From Echinarachnius parma (lineage: Eukaryota > Echinodermata > Echinoidea > Clypeasteroida > Echinarachniidae), in contig JBAMJV010008890.1 in the NCBI GenBank assembly GCA_037951105.1, positions 94,493-158,492 on the forward strand: a stretch of DNA of 64,000 nt. The letters run 5' to 3'. A program made the position numbers and the translations under genes. The notes under the pieces are model-generated. The model ran no database searches, had not been told where the DNA came from, and worked only from the letters and a program-made list of their open reading frames with translations. The number at the start of each line of letters is the position of its first letter. Positions within the stretch are counted from its first letter, which is position 1. This document shows positions 41,077 to 52,140 of this stretch, piece by piece.

Positions 41077-43947
41077 CCTTTTAACCTTTCAATTATGTAT
41101 ACAAACTGTGACTCTGTTCTAAATAAGAGAGAAGAATTGCAAATTTTGATTTTGAATAACAACCCAGATATTAATGCACTTGCTGAGGTTTACCCTAAAA
41201 ACTAGCCTGAACGGATTCAACCATGCGAACTGAACCTCGATGGGTACCAGATGTTCCTACCACAGAGATGTAAACAAAACGGGAGAGGAGTTATCATTTA
41301 TTTGAGGAATGGTATAGCAGGATCATTGGTGAACCTAGATGAAAACATTGACGAATCTGTTTGGATTGAGATAACGATTGGGGAATCCCCTCTTCTTTTT
41401 GGATGTGTCTATAGGAGCCCGTCCATTTTTACTGAGAACAATGACAATTTATGTAAACTACTCAAGAAGTCATATGAAAGAAAACACACACATTATGTTG
41501 CGGTGGGTGACTTCAATTACAAGGAAATCAACTAGGAAAACGACACAGTGGATGGAAGCAACTTGAGAGGAAGTCACACATTCCTAACCTGTGTCAGAGA
41601 CTTATTTCTGTATCAGCACATTCACAGCCATACTAGATACAGGGCGGGACAGGATCCGAGTACTCTTGACCCGATTTTTACGAGAGACAAAGACACAATA
41701 GATGACATTGTCATCAGCCCACCCTTGGGTAAGAGTGATCATGTAGTACTCCAATTTAGACTTGACAAAAATGCAAGTTGTACAATGAGTGAAAACAGCA
41801 AAAAGAGGTGTTACTACCACGGAGACTATGGTGAAATGAGGAGAAGACTAGAAACGATTGACTGGGAATCAGATCTGAATAACCTTTCTGGTATAGAGGC
41901 ATGGAACCACTTTGAAGAGACAATGCTTTGTTGTATAGATGACTTAGTACCGATCAGAAGAGTATCTCAAAAGAAAAGACCAGAATGGATGACCAACAGC
42001 GCTAAAGGAGCAGTACGAGACAAACATAAGGCATGGAACAAATACAGCAAGAGAAGGACCGATGAGAACTGGAGCTCATATGTTGACAAAAGAAATGCTG
42101 CAACATACATGACAAGGAATGCCAAAAGTGACTTAGAAAGTAAAATTGCTGATGAGGTTAAAACTAATGCAAAGTCCTTCTGGAAATATGTAAAGAGCAA
42201 AACCAAGACTCGAACAGGAATTCCTGACTTACAGACAGAAGATGGCTCCTGGGTGAGGAATGATCAAGAGAAAGCAGATGCCCTCAATTCCTTTTTTGGA
42301 AGTATTTTTACCAAAGAGGACTTGGTGAATGTTCCAGACATGGATCCTTACCATGTAGAATCATCCTTAAATGATGTCAAGTTTCTAGAGGAAGAAATTG
42401 TGGACATTAATTATCTAAATTAGACATTGACAAATCACCAGGCCCAGACGGTCTACACTCAAGAGTTTTAAAAGAAACGTGTCACCAGATTGGAAAACCC
42501 CTTAAAATCACCTTTTCCCGACTGTTCAAGGAAGGCAGTGTTCCAGCTACGTGGAAAGAGGCTACTGTGGTCCCCATCTTTAAGAAGGGAAAAAAGAGCC
42601 TTCCAGGCAACTACAGGCCAGTGAGCTTAACGTCAATAATCTGCAAAACGATGGAGAAGATTATTCGAAGCAAGATGATCCAACACCTAGAACTCAATCA
42701 CCTATTCACCGATAACCAGTACGGCTTTCGCAGTGGCAGATCCTGTTCAACCCAATTGACTGTCGTCCTTGAGCAGTGGACCAAGATTCTTGATGATGGC
42801 CATGGAATAGATTGCCTATACTTGGACTTCCGTAAAGCATTTGACAGTGTGCCACACCAGCGTCTACTTACCAAGATTAGAGCAAACGGCATTGGAGGAT
42901 GTCTTATCAAGTGGATTGAGAAGTATTTGACAGGCCGCAGTCAACGAGTAGTGGTGAATGTGAAGACTTCAGAAACCAGCGAAGTAACAAGTGGCATACC
43001 GCAAGGAAGTGTCCTAGGCCCTGTCTTGTTCAATATCTACATTAACGACCTACCATCTGTAGCTCAGAACTGTACTGCGAAGTTATTTGCTGACGACACA
43101 AAACTGTACAGGGTTGTAGACAACGAAGAGGATGCTAAACTACTCCAACAAGACCTGGATGCAATCGTTCAGTGGTCAAGTAACTGGCATCTTTCGTTAT
43201 ACGAAGGAAAGTGCAAAGTGATTCACTACGGAAAGAACAACAAGAAGTTCGCCTACAACATGGAAAGCCCTGACGGGAGAAAAGATGTGGCAACGGATGA
43301 AGGAATGGGAGAAAAGTATCTGGGGGTATTATTTGACTCAGATCTGTCCTTCCGCGCCCATGTAGCTGATGTATCCAAAAGAGCCAATATCAAGTTGGGA
43401 ATCGTTTTCATCCCTTGGTTCCAGTGGCATGCTACAACTGTATAAGACCATAGTACGCCCAACACTGGAGTATTGCAATGCAGTCTGGAGACCAACTTAT
43501 CTAAAGGATCAAGACTTACTGGAAAAGATCCAACAACGAGCTACACGACTCATCCCAGATGTGAAACATCTAAGCTACGAAGACAGGCTCAAGTCACTCA
43601 AACTACCATCACTAGAATACCGTAGACAGAGGGCTGATCTTCTTCAAATATACAAAATCATGCATGGATTTGAGTCTGTAGAGAAGAATGACATGTTTGA
43701 AATCATCAAAAAATCCAGAACAAGAGGACACAGGCTCAAAATTAAGAAACCTCACTGTAAATCAAGGATGAGGCAGATGTCATTTTCAGTGCGGAGCATA
43801 AATAATTGGAATAATCTCCCTACAACTGCCATTAATGCCTCATCTATTAATAAGTTCAAATCAGAACTTGAAAATCATTGGAAGCACCACCCGCAGAAAT
43901 ACTGCCCATACCAACGCGAATCCAATACAGTAAAGAGGGGCACATAA
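41077..43947 (+). pseudogene. CR1 ORF2: endonuclease-RT, broken
   Basis: Endonuclease blocks NCDSVLNKREEL, VYRSPSIF, AVGDFNYKEIN and KSDHVVLQFRL are split by TAG codons after YPKN and KEIN. The linker frame runs 41548-42423. After a frameshift near 42415 the RT reads DKSPGPDGLHSRVLK, PIFKKGKKSLPGNYRPVSLT, LYLDFRKAFDSVPHQ, SGIPQGSVLGPVLFN and catalytic FADDTKLY (about 43085-43110). A second shift near 43400 leads to the C-terminal TLEYCNAVW, RRQRADLLQIYKI and SFSVRSINNWNNLPT. Catalytic residues are all present; the lesions are point events. Confidence 0.85.
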
Positions 43948-43996
43948 GCTGAAGCTTCAAGCCTCAACACTAAAGTAAACCAAAGTAAGTAAGTGA

Positions 43997-44399
43997 ATTG
44001 CACACTCACCACTAGAATCATCAGAAAGGAGGTAGAATCTCGGAACCATACATTTGAACTAAAAATCTGTAAATACCGTCGAAAAGGTGGGCGAAGACGA
44101 AGTTACTGTCATGGTGGAGGTCGGGGGAATTTGTAGTTAAAACAAAATACGATTTGACACACCTTTATTTCAATATCAATTCAAATTAGCTGTCCAGCAA
44201 AAAAAAAAAAAAAAGACCAACAAATAAACAAAGAAAAAATTGATATTGCTAACGAACTTTATAGGATGTGACTGATCCATCTCTCCTCTTCACATGCTTT
44301 CTGATTTCCTTTTCTTAATTAATGGGGCCGCGCCAACCAAATGCATATTGACTTCTGTGTATTTGTATCAGTACTAAGAGTCACTGAAGAGCCGTAAGG
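43997..44399. other. Intergenic, nothing recognised
   Basis: Spacer with an A tract at 44200-44214. No supported gene. Confidence 0.45.
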
Positions 44400-44590
44400 T
44401 GAAACAGTCGGCTTATGCCGAAAGGGTGGGTAGCGTCGCGTCGCGTCGCGTTGACTTGAACGCGACCATTCGGCCAAAGCCCCCCCCCCCCCGGTTTTGC
44501 CGAAAGGGTGCGTTGGATTGTTAGGGCGCGCCAGGTCAGATAACGCGACCAAATGGCACATACGGGGGGGGGCTTATTCCAAATATACGC
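44400..44590. repeat. GCCGAAAGGGTG module repeats, GC-rich
   Basis: TGCCGAAAGGGTG occurs at about 44417 and 44498, each followed by CG-rich sequence, with a GTCGC tandem (44435-44450) and C/G tracts (44471-44482, 44564-44571). The complement CACCCTTTCGGCA recurs three times at 63168-63400 in the opposite orientation with the same flanking words (CAGTCGGCTTATGCCGAAAG against its complement near 63390-63415). This is a dispersed repeat family of unknown type. Confidence 0.6.
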
Positions 44591-45094
44591 GTTCAGAGTC
44601 CCATGCCAACAGCGCGCGCGCCTGTTACGTACGTACGTAAGTACGTTGCGGTGCCGCATAATATGCATGATCGATGCACGGTATATTATATATCAGAGCC
44701 GTATGTTACTATACTATACGCGCGCCGCGCCGCCTGCCGACGTCGCGTATGCATACGTGGTGTATGCATGGTGGATCGATCGCGAGCTGCGAGAGATGGA
44801 GAGAGGCTGGACATCTTCAAGCTTCCTGATCACTTTTGTGGTGAGTTTATATGAGTATTCCTGCATATTATCATGTTTTTTGTGTAGTGTTCAAGTATAC
44901 CAGTAAAATTCTCGACAAACCCTGAACCTGCATGCGTGCAGCTAATCTTTGTCTAGACAGTCATGACTGTAAACACTACCGAGTAACGTTTTATACAACA
45001 TGACCCATGACCATAATTGAGTTTTTAAATGCATGAATAGCACAAGGTGGCCAGTTCTGGCATAATTATGCTTTCTGGCATAATTTGACTCTTT
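44591..45094. other. CpG-rich patch, possible promoter region
   Basis: 44590-44800 is rich in CG and alternating purine/pyrimidine runs (GCGCGCGC, TACGTACGTACGTAAGTACG, CGATCGATCGCG), unlike the AT-rich surroundings, and is followed by a good splice-donor context TTTTGTG|GTGAGT at about 44840. It could be a promoter and first exon of the candidate gene at 47855, but no coding frame links them. Confidence 0.3.
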
Positions 45095-45395
45095 TTAGCA
45101 TAATTCTGGTTCGAAGATCCTAACCTCGGCCTCGGAATTTGTGTAAAAATCCTGGTCTCGCCTCGAAAAATTGGGACTGGACCTGGTCTCGGTCTCCAAA
45201 ATGTCGAAAATTCTTAGTCTATGCTTCGAAAAAATGTTACGACTACCCCCCCCCCCCCCCCCCCCCGGCCTCCCCCCGCTTAGACTCCCAACCAATGGGT
45301 CCTGGTCTAGACCTCGAAAATTTGGGACTGGAGACCTGGTCTAGGCCTCGAAAATTTTGGATGGGACCAGGTCTTGCATGGCTTCAAAATTTTTC
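45095..45395. repeat. CCTGGTCT..CCTCGAAAA tandem units with C tract
   Basis: Units of about 30 bp such as CCTGGTCTAGACCTCGAAAA and TTTGGGACTGGA repeat at 45150-45390, interrupted by a C tract (45247-45266). A looser relative lies at 56935-57060. It looks like part of a poly-C/G-containing mobile element. Confidence 0.5.
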
Positions 45396-45398
45396 TAC

Positions 45399-45714
45399 GA
45401 CTGATGGTGATGATGATGGTGGTGGTGGTGATGATCAATGATGATGAAGATGATGATGACGATGGTGGTGGTGGTGGTGGTGGTGGTGGTGGTGGTGGTG
45501 GTGGTGATGATGATGATGATAATTGATGATGGTGGGAGTGGTGATGGTGGTGATGATGATGATTGATGATGGTGGGAATGGTGATGGTGGTGATGATGAT
45601 TGTGGTGGTGGTGATGATGGTGACCGTGATGCAATAATGATGATGATCATGATGATGGTGGTGGTGGTGGTGATAATGGTGATGATGATGATGATGAGGA
45701 TGAAGATGATAACA
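45399..45714. repeat. (GGT/GAT)n microsatellite
   Basis: A 316-bp mixture of GAT, GGT and GTG triplets with a ~65-bp higher-order duplication (TTGATGATGGTGGGA.TGGTGATGG at about 45523 and 45563). Frames through it are artefacts. Confidence 0.92.
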
Positions 45715-46913
45715 AATAAAGCCCTACGTTGGAATTGAAAGCAAATTTTTAAAATAGAATGAAGAGGTGACGAAAATGGGCGGGAAAATCTATAAAGGCC
45801 TACCTATACATAGGAGGTTTAACGGTCAGGTGGTGAGCTTAATTTATCACTTTCTTGAGGATATTATTTTTAAAATTTGTGATTGGATGACAAAGTTTTG
45901 TGGCATACGCTGTTCTTCGGCTTCCATGATTTTTGTCTTTCTTTCTCCTTCTCGGCATTTATTCATTACTGCACATTTCATATAAATTTACAAGTCGTAT
46001 ATAGTTGTTACGATTGGTTACAAACTTCGGTTTATATGATAATGCGTTACATAATTATGTAAAAAAGGTAATGTCACTTTGATGTTCGTGTTCTAAAATT
46101 CATGCATTCGCTTATTCAATTGTATTTCCTATTAGATTCTTCATTCAACTAGAGCGGTGAAAACAGCCCGACCGAGTTTGATGTCCACTTAGTCTTACTC
46201 TTAGCCTACAACCTACTATAGGGGACCTACCCGAGCATGTGCATGATCTGAGTTCCTGAGAGCATACCAACTTCAAGTACCTTATGCCTGGCAACTGAGT
46301 CAGTAAGTTTTGTCAGTGTTATGGTGAAATGCTTGGCTAGATGTGAATTATCCAGTCAAGCTCTCCATTCTTCACTTTGACCATGTTGATAGTCTTGCCA
46401 CATGCAGAATTACACTTTTCAGTGATACAAAAATGCACAAAAACCCAAAAGAAACATTTTGGCAACCATGCCAGTACAGATCACTCATGCATGCTTAGAC
46501 TAGAAACATGATAGAATAGAAAGTATTCTAGGTTGTAAAAAAAAAACAACAACAACAACAAACAAAAACACCAGGCTATTCAATCTTGAAAATAGCATGG
46601 CTTATGTAGGCATATTATTGCTCTATATCAGGAAACAGAGAAATGTATAGAAAATCTACAGAAAGTTTTGTTTCTAAAACTAACAAGATGATCAGTTCTG
46701 AAACTTTCTAGTTATATTTCTTTTGTCAGAATCTTGTTTGCTGAAGAAAGGTATTAATTCTGAGCACTTGCAAATTGACTAAAAGTATACCTTTAAGCTG
46801 ACTATAGGACCCGTGTCTACAAAACACATCCACACTGACAAGTTCCCAAGCATACATTTGTAGATTTCAAATAATGTTTGAACATAAAAATGCAAAGCTC
46901 TCAAAACGTCATG
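45715..46913. other. Intergenic, nothing recognised
   Basis: 1.2 kb of AT-rich spacer with a small CAA repeat near 46545-46570. No supported gene. Confidence 0.5.
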
Positions 46914-47292
46914 ACGGATGTGGTGTGGCAAGATTGGTAGAGCACGCGCTTTCCAATCGTGAGATCCCGAGTTCGAACCCAGTGTATGCCCGTCCCATTT
47001 GTCCTTCAGCAGGACAATTAATCCACATTGCTGCTCTCTACCATGTCTACCCAGGTGTATAAATGGGGACCTGGTACGTAGGAGGTGAAAGCCTTTATTA
47101 TGTGAATGATCTTCTCAATGCCCATGAGCCGCTTGGAAGGGATGCTCCCCAGGGAGTGGAGATGGTACACACGATGTGTGCTGGTTTGCATTGTATCCTA
47201 TGACCGGGGTAATAATATCATTGTAAAGCGCTTAAGAGATGATTATCAATCATATTAGGCGCTATATAAATCAAAACATTATTATTATTATT
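46914..47292 (+). mobile_element. tRNA-derived SINE
   Basis: The head has an A-box-like TGGCAAGATTGGTAGAGCAC (46926-46945) and a B-box-like GAGTTCGAACCC (46970-46981), the internal RNA polymerase III promoter layout. The body includes CCCAGGTGTATAAATGGGGA, a segment I recall from widespread marine-invertebrate SINEs. The 3' end, AGGCGCTATATAAATC then (ATT)n, resembles CR1/L2 LINE tails and so could be mobilised by such a LINE. Confidence 0.72.
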
Positions 47293-47343
47293 AACAAATC
47301 ATGCCATTCCATTCCATATCGTGATTATGATGGCTATTCCCGA

Positions 47344-47445
47344 CTTAAACAAACCCAAACATGGTCCGATGGTAGGGATCGAACCAGGGATCTCTCCCGT
47401 AATAGTCTGATGCTCTACTGACTCGGCTATCTCGCCTCCATTGGT
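47344..47445 (-). mobile_element. tRNA-like SINE head, minus strand
   Basis: On the minus strand GAGATAGCCGAGTCAGTAGAGC (A-box-like) is followed by CCTGGTTCGATCCCTACC (B-box GGTTCGATCCC). The acceptor arms do not pair well, so it is a SINE head or tRNA pseudogene rather than a working tRNA. No 3' body is evident before the neighbouring SINE's ATT tail. Confidence 0.5.
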
Positions 47446-47854
47446 TTAGGAATGGACAATCAGTGCAGTCGTATCCTTCTGATGTGCACACGAAACTTAG
47501 TTATGCATCTTGTGCACACGTCACGTGAGTTCGGCTTTGAATAGCTTGCAAGGATGGTCTTTTTTTACAAAAAGTAAAAAAGAAAAACTTCCGTTTGATG
47601 TAATTTGATACCCTTTGGCATTACCTCATTTAAGGTAGTAGCATTTATCAGTACAAGGTTGAGGGTCATACGTCAAGGTATGGTGATTTGCATAGCTGGA
47701 GGGACAAAATAATAAACAAACACACAGATCTCTCTGTTTTAGTACTATAGATAGAAAGAAATGTCAGCCTAATTTTGTTTCATATTTTGCATTGCTTTTT
47801 TATTGCTTTTTATCCACAGTGTACTAAAGTCACCTCTCTTTCATTTTATGTTAG
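47446..47854. other. Spacer or intron, nothing recognised
   Basis: Ends in a pyrimidine-rich tract and TTAG acceptor at 47851-47854. If the gene at 47855 is real this would be intron. Confidence 0.35.
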
Positions 47855-49967
47855 GGTAATATTCATCTCTTCTGAGGAGGAGGAAGGAGAAGGAGCATCT
47901 GAGGTCACGGCTCATGGAGAGTAAGTTGGCAAAGTGATTATAATTTTGTCATGTATACATATTGTCCCCACTAAACACATTTGACAACATTCAAGCTATC
48001 TCTAATTTCCCGGGGCGACTAGTGAGGTAGCTTGTGGGTAATAATAGTTCGGCCAGATGTGATACAAAAAAAGTGCAAATTTTTGCGTCATGTGTTCATG
48101 ATGGATTAAATGACACATTTATTCAGAACATGTTTTCCCCAGCATTCCCCCCCCCCCCCACAAGCATAGGCGTACTGGGGGAGGGGGTGGGGGGGGGGGG
48201 GGGGAGGTTCAACCAAAACATACATTTGTAGATGGGGGTTTGGGGGGTTGAACCCCCCCCCCCCCCCTCCCGCCTTTGACCCAAAAATAACTGTTTTAAG
48301 CATTTGTTTTTCATTCAATCAAGAGTAACTTGTCATGGCAAAGAATGATCAATTTCTTGTACTGTTGTTTCTCTGTCTGAGAGCCGATCATGCTGGAAGA
48401 CACCAAATAATCAGTTGGTGCAAGCAAATTTAGACTATACCTTCAATGCATGTAGTTGTCTATTTGTTCCTTGTCTAGCCTAATTCAATATATTTCCCTT
48501 TGTTGGAAATGGCATGAGGTATATATGCATGCACATACTTTGAAGCATTTAACACTTCCAGCATGACTCCTCTACTCCCCCTCCAACCATGGGCGTAGAT
48601 ACTTACGTAATATCTATTCTCCCTCACTGTTGAATGGATATCAATGACAGATCTACGCCCATGCCTCCAATATATAAAAACAAAACAAACACAAAGCATA
48701 GAGGACTAGAGATTGCTTTTAGCTATACCGCGACACATCGATCACACAGCTATATCAATGTACTCTGATCGTCACTGAAAACTGAAGAACAGAACAAATG
48801 GGGGTTGTATTTTTATCTTACCTGACCGAACGCTAAATTTAGGAATAAAAATGGTTCATCCATTTGCATGGTACATGTGGTTGCTGTGTGCTTCGATGGC
48901 ATCTTATAAATCCATTTCGTAGTAGGGTTTCACAGTTGTTATTTTGTTATTGATGACATACTCCTAATTGCAACACAGGAAAATATAATTAGATAAAAGC
49001 CCCCTCATCTACCCATCTCCCCCCCCCCCCCCCCCATGGATTGCTAACCTAAATGTATCCAAATGAGACAACCTTTACTCTCCAAATGCACCCTTTTAGT
49101 TGGGTGTTACAGATAATGAACGCAACACTCCAAACATCCTGTGAAGTAAGCCATAATGGTTATAGTCTCAGTTGCTATTTCAAACATTAAATGAATGCAC
49201 TTGAATCTTCAGGGTGTGCATTCACTAACCACAGAAATCAAATGTACCATACATTGACCAAATAAAACAAAAATGTACCATAAAACAAATGTACCATACA
49301 TTGACCAAATAAAAGAAAAATGTACTGTTGATGTGTAATGTGCACAACTTATTTTTGTGGTCAATTTGTGGGAATTGCACTGTATTATTTTTACAATTTA
49401 AGTTCACAAGTGTATTTTTGTTTTTATCACTTTTCATTCTTCAGAAATCCAGATGAAGTCTTCATGGCAGGTGGGCCTACAGCTTTTCGTGAAGGGTCCA
49501 ACACTTTCAAGCGACCAAAGCTTGAGGAGGCTGTAATCTCAAGTGATTCATCAGACGAGGAAAATCACCACACCAGTAATGTTGGAACAGCATTATACAG
49601 GCACAAGTGGCATGCCTTCAAACAAGAAAAAAAAAAAAAAAAAAAAAAAAAAACCTACTTCAAAGACAGTAAGCGGATAGCAAAGACACTGCTGTTCCCA
49701 TCAGTACAAGTGAACAACTCTGTACCAGTTGGTTGTGACCAAGAATTGTGCTTCTTGATAGATTCTTCTCAACTTCGCTTTAAAGAAGATCTGACATGTG
49801 ATGAAACTGGGAAGTACCAAAAACCCAGTAGGGCCAAAAGTGAGATCACCATAGATAAGGATGACAATGTTGGATCCTGCGAGGATATTGGGGACAGCAG
49901 GAAGTATACACTAGTGTGTAAATACTATAAGCACAAGGATACCCCTAACTTTCAAAGAACAACATGA
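47855..49967 (+). CDS. Candidate host gene 3' end (two exons) with SUMO-interacting-like motifs
   Basis: Exon 47855-47920 lies between a TTATGTTAG acceptor and a GTAAGT donor; exon 49445-49967 follows a TTTTCATTCTTCAG acceptor and ends at TGA. Joined in phase (GA|A) they read VIFISSEEEEGEGASEVTAH, then NPDEVFMAGG and on to the stop. VIFISSEEEE and AVISSDSSDEE have the hydrophobic-then-acidic shape of SUMO-interacting motifs. The second exon includes a 27-A run (49627-49653) read as poly-Lys. No known domain is recognised. The rest of the protein must lie upstream and was not found. Two good splice sites plus one open phase-matched frame support a gene, but a retrocopy or chance frame is possible. 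Confidence 0.5.
47921..49444. other. Putative intron with poly-G/C element pieces
   Basis: Contains C and G tracts at 48150-48159, 48188-48204 and 48257-48269 around GCATAGGCGTACTGGGGG, probably another poly-G MITE; a C tract at 49021-49034; and the 76-bp hairpin at 48588. Confidence 0.4.
48588..48663. repeat. 76-bp hairpin element
   Basis: Perfect 13-bp inverted ends CATGGGCGTAGAT (48588-48600) and ATCTACGCCCATG (48651-48663) around 50 bp of unrelated sequence. The GGCGTAG core resembles the hAT-like ends elsewhere in the window. Only one copy is seen here. Confidence 0.55.
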
Positions 49968-50033
49968 ATTTCATCAGGTTGACAATGTTAAGGCTTTGTA
50001 TTTTAGATAATTGTAATGTGATCTACCACAAAG
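49968..50033. other. Start of putative 3' UTR
   Basis: Sequence after the stop of the candidate gene; no AATAAA is seen in this short piece. Confidence 0.3.
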
Positions 50034-50260
50034 GGAGGAGGACGTTCTACACTTCATCTGTCTTTGTCAATATGTCTCTGATCTTGTTACATGTACCATG
50101 ATGCTATGAACCGCTGGGAATTGCCATCAAACCAAACTGTATCTTTTCTGCGATGTTGGGGGTAGTTGATCTTTAACAAAATAACAATCATTAATACATT
50201 AATGGAAGTAAAACACTTAACAGAATGGGAAGAACTGTAAGTTTAATTGCCATCAAAGTT
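50034..50260. repeat. Duplicated ~230-bp block, copy 1
   Basis: Matches 51092-51310 over most of its length, including GGAGGACGTTCTACACTTCA, TGCTATGAACCGCTGGGAAT and AAAACACTTAACAGAATGGG. The two copies are direct, about 1.06 kb apart, with one small indel each. It lies in the probable 3' UTR of the candidate gene. Confidence 0.8.
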
Positions 50261-51091
50261 GTTACATGTAACATTGATGACATGTGACATAAGGGAGATA
50301 CTCTGGAGATTATGGCATTTTAGGTTTTGTTTATGTTCTTGATTTTTAATTGTCTTTTACACTTGTGAAATACTCGATGTAGTAATACAAAAATAGTGAA
50401 ATGCCTAAGTACGGGTACCCAAAGAATCTTTAAGTGGACTGACAGCTAGAAGTTGTCAATTTCATAATTAATTGTTATGATTGTCTTGATGCAGAAGAAT
50501 GTATCATGCTATTGAATGTTTTATTTTCATATGATATTGTTGCTGTTGTATTACAGTCATACAGTCACAATATAACCAAACAGGTGTTTGCTTTATTGAA
50601 AAGAGGCTGCAGTGAAGAACACTGCAATGTGCAGGCAGTACTGCTTAAACTGATGTTCTCTTGGATGGGGTAAACAAAAAAGATGCACTCTCTGTCAGAT
50701 TGTACTTGGACTGAAAATTCAATCATATGTCAAAAATGTCAAAGGGGTGTTCCATATATATTTTTCAGATTTTTGTATCTGAAAGTAAATGAATTAATTA
50801 CAACAAGGATGTGTTTAAATCTGATAACAATATGATTTGAACAAAGATAATGACAGATGCACAAACTCAATTTATGTGGTAGTGTATTTCTATTATAATT
50901 TAGGGACGGAACAATATGCAGACATGCATAAATAGAATACTTTCGACACTGTTCAGCAGTTGGTATTGTAATAGTCATATACTGCCACATACCGGTAGTA
51001 GGAATGTGTGCACCCCACAGACAGCACTTACATGTATGACCATTCTGTTCAGTGGAAGCAATAACTGTTTTATGTCATATTGATGATTATG
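50261..51091. other. Spacer between the two duplicate blocks
   Basis: AT-rich, no supported gene. It may be part of the candidate gene's long 3' UTR. Confidence 0.4.
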
Positions 51092-51320
51092 GAGGAGGAC
51101 GTTCTACACTTCATATGTCTGTCTGTTTGTCAATATGTCTATGATGCTATGAACCGCTGGGAATTGCCATCAAACCAAACTGTATCTTTTCTGCGATGTT
51201 GAGGGTAGTTGATCTTTAAAAATAATAACAATCATTAATACATTAATGGAAGTAAAACACTTAACAGAATGGGAAGAACTATAAGTTTCTTTGCCATCAG
51301 TAATTGTTACAAGTACCTAT
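51092..51320. repeat. Duplicated ~230-bp block, copy 2
   Basis: Direct duplicate of 50034-50260, differing at a handful of positions and lacking GATCTTGTTACATGTACC. Identity looks high, so the duplication is fairly recent. Confidence 0.8.
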
Positions 51321-51479
51321 ACATACATGTAGCATTTATGAACTGACATGAACTGATTTCATGAACTGATTTCAAGGCACTATACATGCATTTTCAATTG
51401 AATTCCTCTCATTCATGGCCAACTCATTCAAGTCGCATTACATCCTCTACACAATGGTATACAGATACCGACACCAAAT

Positions 51480-52140
51480 CAGAGCGTTTTGAAATGGGTC
51501 ACTTTTGAGGCTCCCCCACATTCATCTCCCTGCAGCCGCCCTTTACAAAAATCATTATAAATGTCACATTTTCATACAGAAGAGTTGTTGGGCTTTCCGT
51601 TGATATCAATTTAAATCATGAATCATGAAATGCTAAAAAATCCTCCCAAAAGCTCGAAAAAAATGCAACGCTCTGATTTGTTGTCAACTTCATATCTTTT
51701 TGTCTGATTTCACACTCGACACATCTCCATATTCCGGTTCGCTGCACACACCCCATTTGCATAATCCTTACGATTAATATGCCATTGTAAGGAAGAGATA
51801 ATTTCCATTAAAATGGTATCAAATTCAACAATTTTGATGAATGGAAAGGGTGTCAGTATTCAATCGAATGTTAACCTTTAGAAAACTGATCAACACAGTC
51901 ATGCACTCGTAAATTGAATGCATTGGGGCCATTTTGCGAGATTTCACTTCCTGCCTCCCCCTATTCCCTGGGCTACTGCAATCGCCCCAATTGCATAATC
52001 ACTACACATAATGCATCATTTGAAAGGTATATAACGAGGCTTTATTGTGACACCGATTTCGAGTATTCTTATTAAAAAATACGAGAGATATGATCGATCA
52101 AACTTGAGTTTCCGAACTTTTTTTGAGGGGTTTAGATCAG
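51480..52140. mobile_element. Possible family-G relative, one clear end
   Basis: The right end, TTTCCGAACTTTTTTTGAGGGGTTTA (to about 52134), matches the right end of the family-G MITE at 26425-26450. Internal phrases TTGCATAATCCTTACGATTAAT and TTGCATAATCACTACACATAAT repeat about 250 bp apart (51759, 51990). The left end is not found. Confidence 0.4.

Larger units (their letters stand above)
39959..43996 (+). mobile_element. CR1-clade LINE with PHD-finger ORF1, several lesions
   Basis: A nearly full-length two-ORF LINE: ORF1 40009-41012, ORF2 about 41077-43947, and a short 3' UTR ending in AAGTAAGTAAGTG (43983-43996). ORF2 has two stop codons (near 41203 and 41533) and two frameshifts (near 42415 and 43400), so it is inactive although most of the sequence is conserved. 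The 5' border is uncertain. Confidence 0.82.

Noticed and set aside
45395-45738. His-, Met- and Gly-rich frames on both strands
   Set aside because: Product of the GGT/GAT microsatellite.
46914-46985. Functional tRNA gene
   Set aside because: A and B boxes are present but the acceptor and anticodon arms do not fold well, and a SINE body and ATT tail follow.
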